A stretch of DNA of 64,000 nucleotides from JBAXTE01 sp037130365 (lineage in GTDB: Bacteria; Bacteroidota; Bacteroidia; Bacteroidales; WCHB1-69): contig JBAXTE010000011.1 of the NCBI GenBank assembly GCA_037130365.1, positions 1 through 64,000 on the forward strand. Reading direction: 5' to 3'. The translations under genes were made by a program, and so were the position numbers. Under the pieces are notes generated by a model. That model saw only the letters and a program-made list of their open reading frames with translations, was not told the DNA's origin and made no database searches. Of this stretch, positions 16,180 through 27,200 are shown one piece after another (the first letter of the stretch is position 1; the number at the start of each line of letters is the position of its first letter).

Positions 16180-19100
16180 ATGGGTCAAGAAGATAAAACT
16201 AGGGAAGAACTAATAGTAGAATTAAATTATTTGAAGAAAATTAATGAGCAACTCAAAGCATCATTTAATCAAGATTCAATGGAATTAACTCATGTTGAAA
16301 AATTTTTGAAGGAGAATGAAACAAAACGTGCATTTATTGCCGATATTATTACCGATGTAGTTTGGCTGATGGATTTGCAGGGAAAAAGTCTGTTTGTTTC
16401 TCCGTCAATTACAAATTTTACAGGTTATTCAATCAATGAGTATATGACTCAAACAATTAATGAACGCCATACTCCAGCTTCTGCAATTGTAGCGATTAGG
16501 GCATTTGAGAGTGAAATTTATAACTATACACATTTAGAAGTTCCACCTATTGATTCCAAAAAGATATTGGTTCTTGATTATTGTTGTAAAGATGGACGTA
16601 TTAAAACGGGTGAGGTTTTAATAACACCTTATTTTGATGAAAAGATGCATCTTATTGGGCTTTATGGTGTAACCAGAGATATTACAGAGCGAACGACTAT
16701 GAAGAATGCATTAAACGAAAGTAATGCTCTTTTCCAATCGATATTAAATGCATCACCCGATTTAATAGTTGTTATTGATTTAAATGGAACTATCCAAATG
16801 GCTTCTTCTGCTGCTTTACCTTTGTTTGATGTAGATGCTGAAATTAATTTAGTGGGTCATAACATGTTTGAATTTGTTTCAACCGTTGATATTGAGAGAG
16901 TAAAATCTAATGTTTTGCTTATGATGAACAATCCTATAGGTGCTATCGAATATCAGATGATTCGCCCAAATGGGAGTTTAATTAATGTAGAAGTTAATGG
17001 AGATGTTCTTCGAAATAGTGATGGTTCACCCATCAGTATGATATTTATTATTCGTGATATTACAGAGCGTAAATGCGCTGAAGAAAATTTACTGAAAACA
17101 CTTGAAACATTAAACAATGCGCAAAAAATTGCTCAAACTGGGAGCTGGGAGTTAAATGTTAAGAATAACGTTTTTGATGCATCCGATGAATGTCTTCGTA
17201 TTTTTGGATTCCCATTAGACTTTAAACCCACTTTTCATGAAGTTAGAGAATCTTTCCTCCCAGATGATCGAGCCCGTGCCGCTGAAATTCTTAGCAATTC
17301 AATCAACACAAGAATTCCGTATTCTATTGAAATTCAAATTGCCAAAAAAGATACTGGAGAGATTAGAACAATCCTGTCTAAAGGAGAAGCTCGTTATGGA
17401 ATCGATGACTCTCCAATTGCAGTTGTTGGAACTAATCAAGATATAACCGATAGTAAACGAGCCGAATTGCTCCGTATTCAACAATTGAGTTATACCCATG
17501 CGTTAAATGAAATTGCAGAGCTAATCATCAATAACAACTTTGCTAATGAAATATTAGAAAATGCAAATCGAATTATTGGTGAAACACTCCAGCTTGATCG
17601 TGGGTTAATTTATGATGTTTCGTTTCAAGATAATTGTATTGTTGGTCTTTGCGAATGGTTAAGACTAGAGCATCCAGATATTGAACACACTAATGGGAAA
17701 TATCCCCTGAGTATGTTTATTTCTCCATTTTCTGAAATTCTGAAATCAAAAAAATACATCGAAAGTTATGCTCATGATGTAAACAAGCATTTTGTTAAGG
17801 ATGGTTCTGGGAAAATCTTACATGAGCAAATGAAAATTAAAAGTCTCATTTGGTACCCTTTTGCTTTTGATAGTCATGGTTTTTATGTTTTTACCTTAAA
17901 TCAAATTATTGAGACAAGAAAATGGTCGACAGAGGAAATTAATTTTCTAGATGCTGTTGCAAAGCAATTAAGTATTGCTCTTATAAAAATTAAATTGCTT
18001 GAAGATCGGAATATTGGGGAATTATTATTAAAAGAAAGTAATTCTAATTACCAGTTTATTGTAGAAAATACCGATGACATACTTTGGACAATGAATCCTG
18101 ATTTATCTTTTGATTATATTTCTCCAACTGTATTTAAGTTTTTAGGTTATACGGTTGATGAGCATTTAAAACAAACACTCGATGAATTTCTTACTAAAGA
18201 TTCAGTAACCCGCATTACCGAAGAGTTTAAAAAAGGAATGATGAAGCTTCAGAACAATCAATATCTGGATTTTAAAAATAATGTTGATATTGAAGTTGAA
18301 TTTATACGAAAAGACAAAACACATGGCTTTGGCTTAATAAATTTGGTGTTAATTTTAGATGAACAAAACCAGTTAAAAAAAATCAGGGGAGTAACTAGAG
18401 ATATTACAGATCGTAAGCAAGCTGAAGAATCTTTGCAAGATCTCATAGATAAAAATCCACTATCAATTCAAATAGTTGATAAACAAGGATTTACTATTAA
18501 AAAAAACGAAGCGCATACCTTGCTTTTTGGAGTTGAACCGCCTCCTGGTTTTTCAATTTTTGATGATTTAATGAGCAAGAGCAAGTTGCTCAAGAGGCTC
18601 ATTTTGCGTGCTCAAAAAGGAGAGGTCATTCGATTGCCAGATTTATATTATAATGTACATGATATTTCACCCGATATGCCCGATAATCCCCGATGGATAA
18701 GAGCACTTATATTCCCATTAAAATCCAGCAATGGCAATTCGGAAAGGTTTGTATTAATGCACGAAAACATTACAGAACGCAAGCTAGCAGAAGATTCATT
18801 GCAAGAGAGTGAAGAACGATTTAGAGCCGTTTCAGAATACTCTTTTAACTCAATCTGTATTTTAAATGAAAGTGGAAAAATGCTTTGGCTCAATGATGCG
18901 ATGACTAAAATGGGTGGGTATTCTAAAGAACAATTCTATGCTGCCGATTCATTTGTTAATTTTATTGCTCCTCAATCCATTGATTTTGTTTTTTCAAATT
19001 TTATGAAGTTCGTAAATGGTGAAAATTACGAACATCATTACAATTTTTGTTTTGTTCGCGCTGATGGAGAAATTCGACTTTGTGAAAAGTATATGACTGA

Positions 19101-21117
19101 TTTTCGAAATCAGAACGGTGCACGTAGTCTGGTAATTAGCATGATGGATATCACAGAGCATAAACAAGCAGAAGAAGCCCTTAAGGCAAGTGAAGATAAA
19201 TATCGAACCATGATTGAGTATTCAAACGACCTAATTTGGACGCTGGATAAAAATGGAAATTTTACTTTTTTAAACGAAATTGCACTTAAAACTACTGGCT
19301 TAAACCTCGAAGATTGTATCGGAAAATCTTTTGTGACTCAAATTTTGGATGAAGATCTTCCTGAAATTATGACTATTTATCAAAAAACCATGAACGGAGA
19401 AGTATGCAGCTACGAATTGCGCTTTCGGAAAAATGATAACAATATTGTTAAAATTTTAGTCAATACGTCTCCAATTTATATTTCTGGAAAAATAGAAGGT
19501 ATTGTGAGCTTTGGTCGTGATATTACTGAGAGTAAGAAAGCAGAAAAACAAATTTCTTTGCTGGGCAAAGCTGTCGAACAAAGTCCAGTTACGGTCATCA
19601 TTACTGATAAAAGAGGTAGTGTGGAATTTGTAAATTCAAAATTTACCGAAATTACTGGGTACGCAGAATCCGAGATATTAGGTAAAAATATGCGTATTCT
19701 CCAATCGGGCAAACAAACAAAAGAATTTTACGAGGAGCTTTGGAATACACTTTTATCTAAACAAAATTGGCATGGGGAGTTTCACAATAAAAAGAAAAAT
19801 GGCGATTTGTATTGGGAAAGTGCTACAATTTCATCCATCTTAGATAATAGTGGGAACATTTCCTTTTTTGTAGCCGTAAAGGAAGATATAACAGAAAAGA
19901 AAAAGTTATTAGAAGAGCTTATTGAAGCTAAAGAACATGCTGAAGAAAGTGATCGTTTGAAATCCGCTTTCCTAGCAAATATGAGTCACGAAATTAGAAC
20001 TCCAATGAATGGAATTCTCGGTTTTGCCGATTTGCTAAAAGAACCTAAATTAACGGGAGAAGAACAGCATGAATATATTAGTATTATCGAAGAAAGCGGG
20101 GAGCGAATGCTTAATATTATCAATGATATTATTAGTATTTCGAAAGTTGAATCGGGACAAATGGATATTTTTATTTCAGAAACAAATATTAACGAACAAA
20201 TCGATTACATATACACTTTCTTTAAACCAGAAGCGGAGCAAAAAGGAATTAAACTATTGTTTAAAAAGTCATTACTCTCAATAGACGCAAATATATTTAC
20301 TGATCGCGAAAAAGTATATGCAGTTCTAATTAATCTTGTGAAAAATGCTATAAAATTCACAAACACGGGGTTTATTGAATTTGGGTATGAATTAAAATCA
20401 GAATCAGCATCTGATGCTCAATTACGATCTGATCAACCAGATGTAACCCAATGTCCAGAAGTTGAATTTTTTGTAAAAGATACCGGATTAGGTATTCGAA
20501 AGGATCAGCAGCAACTTGTTTTTGAACGTTTTAGACAAGCAAATGATTCGCTTACGAGAAATTACGAAGGCGCTGGATTAGGCTTGTCAATTTCAAAGGC
20601 ATATGTAGAGATGCTTGGCGGAAAAATATGGGTAGAAAGCACTGAAGGTGCTGGATCTACGTTTTATTTTACATTACCATTTGATAATGAAACTACTGAA
20701 CAAAAAAATCAAATGAGCACAAATAATGTAGAGGAAGAAATTCATCAAATAAAAAACCTAAAAATCTTAATTGCTGAAGATGATGATATTTCAGAAATAT
20801 TTATGTGCCAAATTGTTAAATTGTTTAGTAATGAGATTCTTAAAGTAAAAACAGGAATAGATGCTGTAAAAGCTTGTTTTGATAATCCTGATATAGATTT
20901 GATTTTAATGGATGTAAAAATGCCAGAAATGGATGGTTATGAAGCGACGAGACAGATTAGAAAATTAAATAAAGATGTAATCATTATTGCCCAGACGGCT
21001 TTTGGCCTTGCTGGTGATAGAGATATAGCTATTGAAGCTGGATGTAATGACTATATTTCAAAGCCAGTTAAAAAGGTTGTATTATTGGAATTGTTGAAAA
21101 AGTATTTTGATAAATAA
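16180..21117 (+). CDS. Multi-PAS/GAF hybrid histidine kinase
   Basis: 1645 residues, no membrane segment, so a cytoplasmic sensor. A short N-terminal coiled coil (DKTREELIVELNYLKK) leads into eight PAS/PAC units, most ending in a RDITER-type PAC tail. Three lie before a GAF-like domain (about 433-607) and five after it. HisKA has the phospho-His in FLANMSHEIRTPMNG (about 1270), HATPase has NLVKNAIKF and GLGLS, and a C-terminal receiver (about 1525-1640) has acidic EDDD and the phospho-Asp in LILMDVKMPEMDG. The kinase-receiver end closely resembles those ending at 28348 and 34416. It opens a run of seven same-strand signalling genes. Ligand unknown. Confidence 0.9.
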   Translation: MGQEDKTREELIVELNYLKKINEQLKASFNQDSMELTHVEKFLKENETKRAFIADIITDVVWLMDLQGKSLFVSPSITNFTGYSINEYMTQTINERHTPASAIVAIRAFESEIYNYTHLEVPPIDSKKILVLDYCCKDGRIKTGEVLITPYFDEKMHLIGLYGVTRDITERTTMKNALNESNALFQSILNASPDLIVVIDLNGTIQMASSAALPLFDVDAEINLVGHNMFEFVSTVDIERVKSNVLLMMNNPIGAIEYQMIRPNGSLINVEVNGDVLRNSDGSPISMIFIIRDITERKCAEENLLKTLETLNNAQKIAQTGSWELNVKNNVFDASDECLRIFGFPLDFKPTFHEVRESFLPDDRARAAEILSNSINTRIPYSIEIQIAKKDTGEIRTILSKGEARYGIDDSPIAVVGTNQDITDSKRAELLRIQQLSYTHALNEIAELIINNNFANEILENANRIIGETLQLDRGLIYDVSFQDNCIVGLCEWLRLEHPDIEHTNGKYPLSMFISPFSEILKSKKYIESYAHDVNKHFVKDGSGKILHEQMKIKSLIWYPFAFDSHGFYVFTLNQIIETRKWSTEEINFLDAVAKQLSIALIKIKLLEDRNIGELLLKESNSNYQFIVENTDDILWTMNPDLSFDYISPTVFKFLGYTVDEHLKQTLDEFLTKDSVTRITEEFKKGMMKLQNNQYLDFKNNVDIEVEFIRKDKTHGFGLINLVLILDEQNQLKKIRGVTRDITDRKQAEESLQDLIDKNPLSIQIVDKQGFTIKKNEAHTLLFGVEPPPGFSIFDDLMSKSKLLKRLILRAQKGEVIRLPDLYYNVHDISPDMPDNPRWIRALIFPLKSSNGNSERFVLMHENITERKLAEDSLQESEERFRAVSEYSFNSICILNESGKMLWLNDAMTKMGGYSKEQFYAADSFVNFIAPQSIDFVFSNFMKFVNGENYEHHYNFCFVRADGEIRLCEKYMTDFRNQNGARSLVISMMDITEHKQAEEALKASEDKYRTMIEYSNDLIWTLDKNGNFTFLNEIALKTTGLNLEDCIGKSFVTQILDEDLPEIMTIYQKTMNGEVCSYELRFRKNDNNIVKILVNTSPIYISGKIEGIVSFGRDITESKKAEKQISLLGKAVEQSPVTVIITDKRGSVEFVNSKFTEITGYAESEILGKNMRILQSGKQTKEFYEELWNTLLSKQNWHGEFHNKKKNGDLYWESATISSILDNSGNISFFVAVKEDITEKKKLLEELIEAKEHAEESDRLKSAFLANMSHEIRTPMNGILGFADLLKEPKLTGEEQHEYISIIEESGERMLNIINDIISISKVESGQMDIFISETNINEQIDYIYTFFKPEAEQKGIKLLFKKSLLSIDANIFTDREKVYAVLINLVKNAIKFTNTGFIEFGYELKSESASDAQLRSDQPDVTQCPEVEFFVKDTGLGIRKDQQQLVFERFRQANDSLTRNYEGAGLGLSISKAYVEMLGGKIWVESTEGAGSTFYFTLPFDNETTEQKNQMSTNNVEEEIHQIKNLKILIAEDDDISEIFMCQIVKLFSNEILKVKTGIDAVKACFDNPDIDLILMDVKMPEMDGYEATRQIRKLNKDVIIIAQTAFGLAGDRDIAIEAGCNDYISKPVKKVVLLELLKKYFDK

Positions 21118-21401
21118 ACTATATAATGGTCTAAATACGATTAAAACAATGAAATTCAGGTTTTTGTGATTTTTAGTTCCTAATTGATTGATGTATATCG
21201 CTTGAAATCAGATTTTTATAAGCTAATATATTCTTGGTGATACTGATTGAACCCAAGAAGATTTAAGTGCAATAATTTTGTTCGTTATTAAATAAATTTT
21301 AGAACCAAAAACAAATCGTAATTTTAAAACAAATGACATCAGTTGTAAATTATTGATGCTAGATTCTTGTCCTAAAACAATGCAAATGAAGGGGAAATAA
21401 T

Positions 21402-23591
21402 ATGATAATGAAAACTTTTTTTCTTAAAATGACTTTCAAAATTGCATTCAAATCAATTGCAATTCTTATCACTTGCATTGGGTTAACTCTAATGGCATCA
21501 ATTTATACTTATCGCGATGTTGAAGCTCAAAAAAACAAAGAATTTGAGCTAGTCTGCAACGAATTAAAAACCAAGATTGATACTAGGCTTCATGCTCATG
21601 CTCAACTTTTGCGAAGTGGTGCTTCTTTCTTTGTAGCTTCTGATTCAGCAAAACGAGATGAGTGGAAGAACTTTATCGATAACTCTAAATTGGATATTAA
21701 TTTGCCAGGTATTCAAGGTGTTGGATACTCATGTATTATTCAAAAAAATCAATTAAAACATCATATTCAATCCATTCGAAACGAAGGTTTTTCCGATTAC
21801 AATGTAAAACCATCTGGTGATAGAGATATATATACTTCGATTATTTACCTTGAGCCATTTTCGGGCCGTAACCTTCGTGCTTTTGGGTATGATATGTTTT
21901 CTGAACCTATCCGAAGAAAAGCCATGGAGCAAGCTCGAGATTTAGATGTGGCAGCACTTTCTGGAAAAGTTGTTTTAGTTCAGGAAACTGATAAAGATTT
22001 GCAAGCAGGCACACTAATGTACGTCCCAGTTTACAAGAAAAAAATGCCAACAAATACGATTCAAGAACGACGTGCTGCAATTGTTGGTTGGGTATATAGT
22101 CCGTATCGCATGTACGATTTGATGAATGGTGTTTTAGGTAGCAGAGATTTTGTAGATAATAGTCGAATTCGTTTACAATTATTTGATGAAGAAAACTTGT
22201 CGGAGGCCTCTTTATTGTACGATAGTCAAAAAAAGGATTCAATTGTTAATAACAAATTGGCAAATAGAAAACTATTAATTCCTTTGACTTTTAATGGAAA
22301 AAAATGGACTTTGCTTTTCAGTCAATCAAATCAGCAGTTTTCCTATTTCAAAAGCAGAGTTTTTATTGTGTCTTTCAGCGGATTAATTATTAGTCTATTA
22401 ATTTTTTCATTATTATTTTCATTATTTAACACCAAAATTAAAGCGCAAGAAATAGCAGAGCAATTAACATCGGAACTTAAAGAAAGTAAAGACCGTTTTC
22501 AAATACTACTAAATTCCACAGCAGAAGGTATTTATGGTTTAGATGCCAAAGGAAATTGCACATTTGCAAATACAGCTTGTTCTCAAATTCTCGGTTATTC
22601 GGATCAAAATCAATTACTGGAGCAAAACATGCATGATCTTATTCATCATTCTTATGCTGATGGCCATTTATATCATGAAAATGACTGTCAAATTTTTAAT
22701 GCTTTTAAGTTAGGAACTAAAATACATATGGATAACGAGGTGCTTTGGCGAGCTGATGGCACCTCTTTTCCTGCCGAATATTGGTCGCATCCAATTATCA
22801 ATAATGGAAATATTATTGGCGCTGTTGTTACTTTTTTGGATATTTCCGAACGAAAGCAAATAGAGCATTTTTTTAAACTTAATCACGAAGAATTGCAAAA
22901 AGTGAATAGAGAAAAAGATAAGTTCTTTTCAATAATAGCTCATGATTTAAGGAGTCCATTCAATAGCTTTTTGGGTCTTACAGAAATTATGGTAGAAGAA
23001 TTACCAAGTTTAAGCATGAACGAAATTTCTATTTACGCTCAAAGTATGAAAAGCTCAGCAACGAACCTTTACCGATTGCTAGAAAATTTATTGCAATGGT
23101 CGCAAATACAGAGAGGACTAATCACTTTTAATATTCAGACTTTAAAGCTACTCCCTGTTGTTCAAGAGAGTATTGTGATGTTAATAGATTCTGCCAAAAA
23201 TAAAAATATACAGATTTCAAATAGTGTTTCTGACGGTGTTTTTATTACTGCCGACAATAATATTCTTCAATCAGTACTTCGAAATATAATCTCAAATGCC
23301 ATAAAATTCACACCAAAAGGAGGCAGTATATGCCTATCTGCCATTCTATATGACAATCACAGCATCAAAATTTCAATTGTTGATACCGGAATTGGGATGA
23401 GTTCATTTATGGTTGAACATTTATTTATGCTTGATGTTCAAACAAATAGATCTGGTACAAGCGGAGAACCAAGCACTGGTCTTGGGTTGATACTTTGTAA
23501 AGAATTTATCGAAAAAATGGGTGGAAGAATCTGGGTTGAAAGTGAAGTTGATAAAGGTAGTAATTTTAGCTTTTCTTTACCAATTAGTTAA
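21402..23591 (+). CDS. CHASE-domain PAS sensor histidine kinase
   Basis: 729 residues. First membrane helix at about 17-36, then a periplasmic CHASE domain (about 70-265; GVGYS, YDMFSEPIRRKAMEQARD), second helix about 317-342, one PAS domain (about 363-486, ending FLDISERKQIE), HisKA with phospho-His in FFSIIAHDLRSPFNS, and HATPase with NIISNAIKF, DTGIGM and GLGLIL. There is no receiver, unlike most of its neighbours. The HDLRSP type of H-box differs from the HEIRTP boxes around it, so it is not a recent duplicate. CHASE domains sense small extracellular ligands; which one is unknown. A second ATG at 21408 is an alternative start. Confidence 0.9.
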   Translation: MIMKTFFLKMTFKIAFKSIAILITCIGLTLMASIYTYRDVEAQKNKEFELVCNELKTKIDTRLHAHAQLLRSGASFFVASDSAKRDEWKNFIDNSKLDINLPGIQGVGYSCIIQKNQLKHHIQSIRNEGFSDYNVKPSGDRDIYTSIIYLEPFSGRNLRAFGYDMFSEPIRRKAMEQARDLDVAALSGKVVLVQETDKDLQAGTLMYVPVYKKKMPTNTIQERRAAIVGWVYSPYRMYDLMNGVLGSRDFVDNSRIRLQLFDEENLSEASLLYDSQKKDSIVNNKLANRKLLIPLTFNGKKWTLLFSQSNQQFSYFKSRVFIVSFSGLIISLLIFSLLFSLFNTKIKAQEIAEQLTSELKESKDRFQILLNSTAEGIYGLDAKGNCTFANTACSQILGYSDQNQLLEQNMHDLIHHSYADGHLYHENDCQIFNAFKLGTKIHMDNEVLWRADGTSFPAEYWSHPIINNGNIIGAVVTFLDISERKQIEHFFKLNHEELQKVNREKDKFFSIIAHDLRSPFNSFLGLTEIMVEELPSLSMNEISIYAQSMKSSATNLYRLLENLLQWSQIQRGLITFNIQTLKLLPVVQESIVMLIDSAKNKNIQISNSVSDGVFITADNNILQSVLRNIISNAIKFTPKGGSICLSAILYDNHSIKISIVDTGIGMSSFMVEHLFMLDVQTNRSGTSGEPSTGLGLILCKEFIEKMGGRIWVESEVDKGSNFSFSLPIS

Positions 23592-24214
23592 TTCAAGTAT
23601 TTTTGTTACAAATAAATCGAATAAAAAAATAACTCGGAGATAGAAATGAACGTAAAAAATACTCTTAATACAAATTTTGATAGTTTCACATACTCAACAA
23701 GTGCAACTAGTTTTACTTGTACTACCAATTCTACTTGTTCCCCCACGAAGATACTCAGACAAACAAAATCTACTTTATTCTATCTTCCTAATTCTGTATT
23801 CTTACTTCTGTATTCTGTTCCTCATTTCACTTTTCACGAAATGTCTTTTCACGTTTTCACCACTAAGTCTCCTTTATTCTATCTTCCTAATTCTGTATTC
23901 TTACTTCTGTGTTCTGTTCCTCGTTTCACTTTTCACGAAATGTCTTTTCACGTTTTCACCACTAAGACACTCAGACCACTAAGGACCACTAAGAATTTTC
24001 ACCTCTGTATTTCTTTCGACTTTATGAACTTTCGACTTTATGGACTAGTTTCACTATTAAGGACCACTAAGTCTCCTTTATTCTATCTTCCTAATTCTGT
24101 ATTCTTACTTCTGAATTCTTTTCTTCGTTTCACGAAATATCGTTTCACTCCCGAATCTATCGGGATCACGAAGTATCCGTTCAGTTCCTTTTTTACATTC
24201 AAAACTAAAATGAT
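23592..24214. repeat. Intergenic mosaic with 99-bp tandem repeat
   Basis: Units of 99 bp start at 23769 and 23868 and are almost identical (TTCTATCTTCCTAATTCTG... to ...CACCACTAAG); a third partial copy starts at 24072. Between them are words such as GACCACTAAG and TTTCGACTTTATG that recur near 45580 and 49200-49470. Near 24150 is a small hairpin CCCGA/TCGGG. Because 99 is a multiple of three, a 190-codon frame stays open from 23646, but its product is only repeated low-complexity text and I do not call it a gene. Confidence 0.7.
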
Positions 24215-27200
24215 ATGAAAGTATTTTTAAAAATGTCTCTTGTTTTAATAGCGATAATTTTATTTGATTCTCAAATTAGTGCTCAGCAAATGAAGCAAGT
24301 CAACCTCCAATTAAAGTGGAAGCATCAGTTCCAATTTGCTGGTTATTATGCAGCGATAGAAAAAGGATTCTATAAAGAACTAGGAATTCAGGTAAATTTA
24401 GTTGAAGCCGTCGAAGGAGTTAATTCCAGCGATGCTGTTTTTGATGGCAAGGCAGAATTTGGAGTTTGTTCTGCCGATATTATATTGATGCGCTCACAAA
24501 AGAAGAAAGCGGTTATATTGGCTTCAGTTTTTCAGCATTCACCTCAGGTCTTACTAGCATCAAAACAATCGGGAATCCATCATATACAAGATTTAACTGG
24601 GAAAGTAGTTGCTATAGAACCCAATGCGGCAGATATTATTGTTTGTTTAAGCGATGAAGGAATTACACTAGATAAATTTTCAATTAATCATCACGAATTC
24701 AATACAAATAGCTTGTTAAATGGTAAAGTTGATGCAATTTCTGCCTATTCAACGGATGAACCTTTTGTTCTACATGAAGCAAACTTTGATTATGCCATGA
24801 TATCTCCTTTAATGGGTGGAATTGATTTTTATGGAGATGTCCTTTTTACATCAGAAGATTTGATTAAAAATGATCCAAAATTAGTGGATGATTTTAGAAA
24901 AGCCTCCCTTAAAGGATGGAAATATGCAATGGAGAATCCCGACGAAATTGCCCAATTGATTTATGACAAATATAGCAAAAGACATAGCCTAGAACATCTC
25001 AAATTTGAAGCGAAACAGATGAAGAGCTTAATAATGGCAAATGTTGTTGAAATTGGATACTCCAATCCTGGTCGATGGAAATCTATTGCAGAGACCTATA
25101 AAAAGATGAAGATGATTGATCCATCATTTTCTATTGATGGATTGCTTTACGATGATTATGTAAATCAGAAGATGATTTTTCCATGGAAGATCACTTTAAT
25201 TCTTTTAATCATTTTTGTAATGATTAGTTTTGCTTCAATTTTTTATTATTTCACGAATAAAAAGCTTAAAAAAGAGATAAAAAATCGTTTAAAGGCTGAA
25301 GCTGTTTTATCTCTGAGTGAAAGCAAATATCGGTTAATTACTGAAAAAATTAGTGATGTTGTATGGTTAATGGATTTAAAAGGGAAAAGTACGTTTGTTT
25401 CTCCTTCGGTAGAAAACTTTACTGGATTTACGGTTGACGAATATTTATCGCAATCAATGAGTGATCGTTTTACATCAACATCGGCAATTATTGCTCAAGA
25501 AACGTTTAAAAATGAGGTTTACCTTTACATTCAAACGGGTTATAATTCAAAAGATTACTTAAAAACTATGACTCTTGATTATCGATGTAAGGATGGTTCT
25601 ATAAAAACAGGCGAAATCTTAATCACTCCTTTTTTTGATGAAAATAGTATCTGCATTGGGTTACATGGTGTAACTAGAGATATTACAGAAAGAAAAATTG
25701 CTGAAAATGCATTATCCAAAAGTGAAGAGCAACTAAGAGAGGTTCTAGAAAATTCACAAGACGCTTCCTATAAACGAAATTTAATTACTAATATCTATGA
25801 TTATTTAAGTCCTGTATTTGTGAATATTACGGGGTATACTCCCGAAGAAATGAACGCATTACCCTTAGATGTTGTCCTAAAATTAATTCACCCTGATGAC
25901 GTGGATGAGGTGGATAACTCAATTGTTAATTCTTTCACAAACCCACAAAATTATACTTCTAAGATAAAATATCGATTCAAACATAAAGATGGTAGTTATC
26001 GTTGGTTGGAAGACAATTTTACCATTATGCGCAATTCAGATAGAGAACCTCTCGCTATGATCGGTAGTGTGAGAGATATTACGAATCAAAAACATTCTGA
26101 AGACTTATTATTGATGGTTCAACAAAACTTTGAAATATTTTTTAACACTATAGAAGATTTTCTCTTCGTTTTAGATGCACAAGGAAATATCCTTCATACA
26201 AATGCAACAGTGATTAATCGCTTAGGTTATACAAGGGAAGAGCTTTATGGGAAATCAATTCTTTTAGCTCATCCTAGTGATCGTAGAGACGAGGTTCAAA
26301 AAATTGTTGGTGATGTGTTAAGCGGAGATGCAGATTTTTGTTTAGTTCCCGTGATTACTAAAAGTGGGATTCTTATTCCTGTCGAAACTAGAGTGACTCC
26401 TGGATTTTGGGATGGAAACCCAGCACTTTTTGGCGTTACAAAAGATATTTCAAAAATAAAACTATCAGAAGAAAAGTTTTCTAAAGTGTTTTATCTAAAT
26501 CCTTCTGCCTGTGGACTTACTGAGCCTACAACTGGAAAATATATCGAAGTAAACGAGGCTTTTTATAAGCTATTTGGATTCCGAAAAGACGAAGTAATTG
26601 GCAAATCAGCAGTTGATTTAGGAATATTGAATCAAGAAGTAGCAAAAGCGATATTGCAAAACAATGGTGATAATGATTCCTTTTCAAATATTGAAGCCGA
26701 TTTAAAAGCAAAAAATGGAGATATTAAACATGTGTTGCTGTCTGCTGAAAATATAAATATTCAAGATAATAAATATCGGTTTACGGTTGTTCACGATATT
26801 ACTGAACGGAAACAAGCCGAAGAAGCTCTTCAGTCTAAAACATCTTTACTCGAAGCTCAAACAAATACAACAATTGAAGGAATACTAGTTGTTGATGATA
26901 ACAAAAAAATTATTCTTGTTAACCGACGAATTATTGAATTATTTGATGTTCCCCAACATATTTCAGAAGTTGATGATGATTCGATATTACTAGGCCACGT
27001 GGTTAGTTTAGCAAAATATCCCGACCTGTTTTTAGAAAAAGTTGAATATCTATACAATCATCCTACAGAATCAAGTAGAGATGAGATTGAGTTTAATAAT
27101 GGAATGGTCCTCGATAGATATTCTGCGCCAATTTTGAGTGTATCTGGTAAGAATTATGGAAGAATCTGGACATTCCGCGATATAACTGATCAAAAACTAG

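Noticed and set aside
23769..24118. CRISPR array
   Set aside because: Repeats are 99 bp and adjoin without unique spacers, and there are no cas genes.
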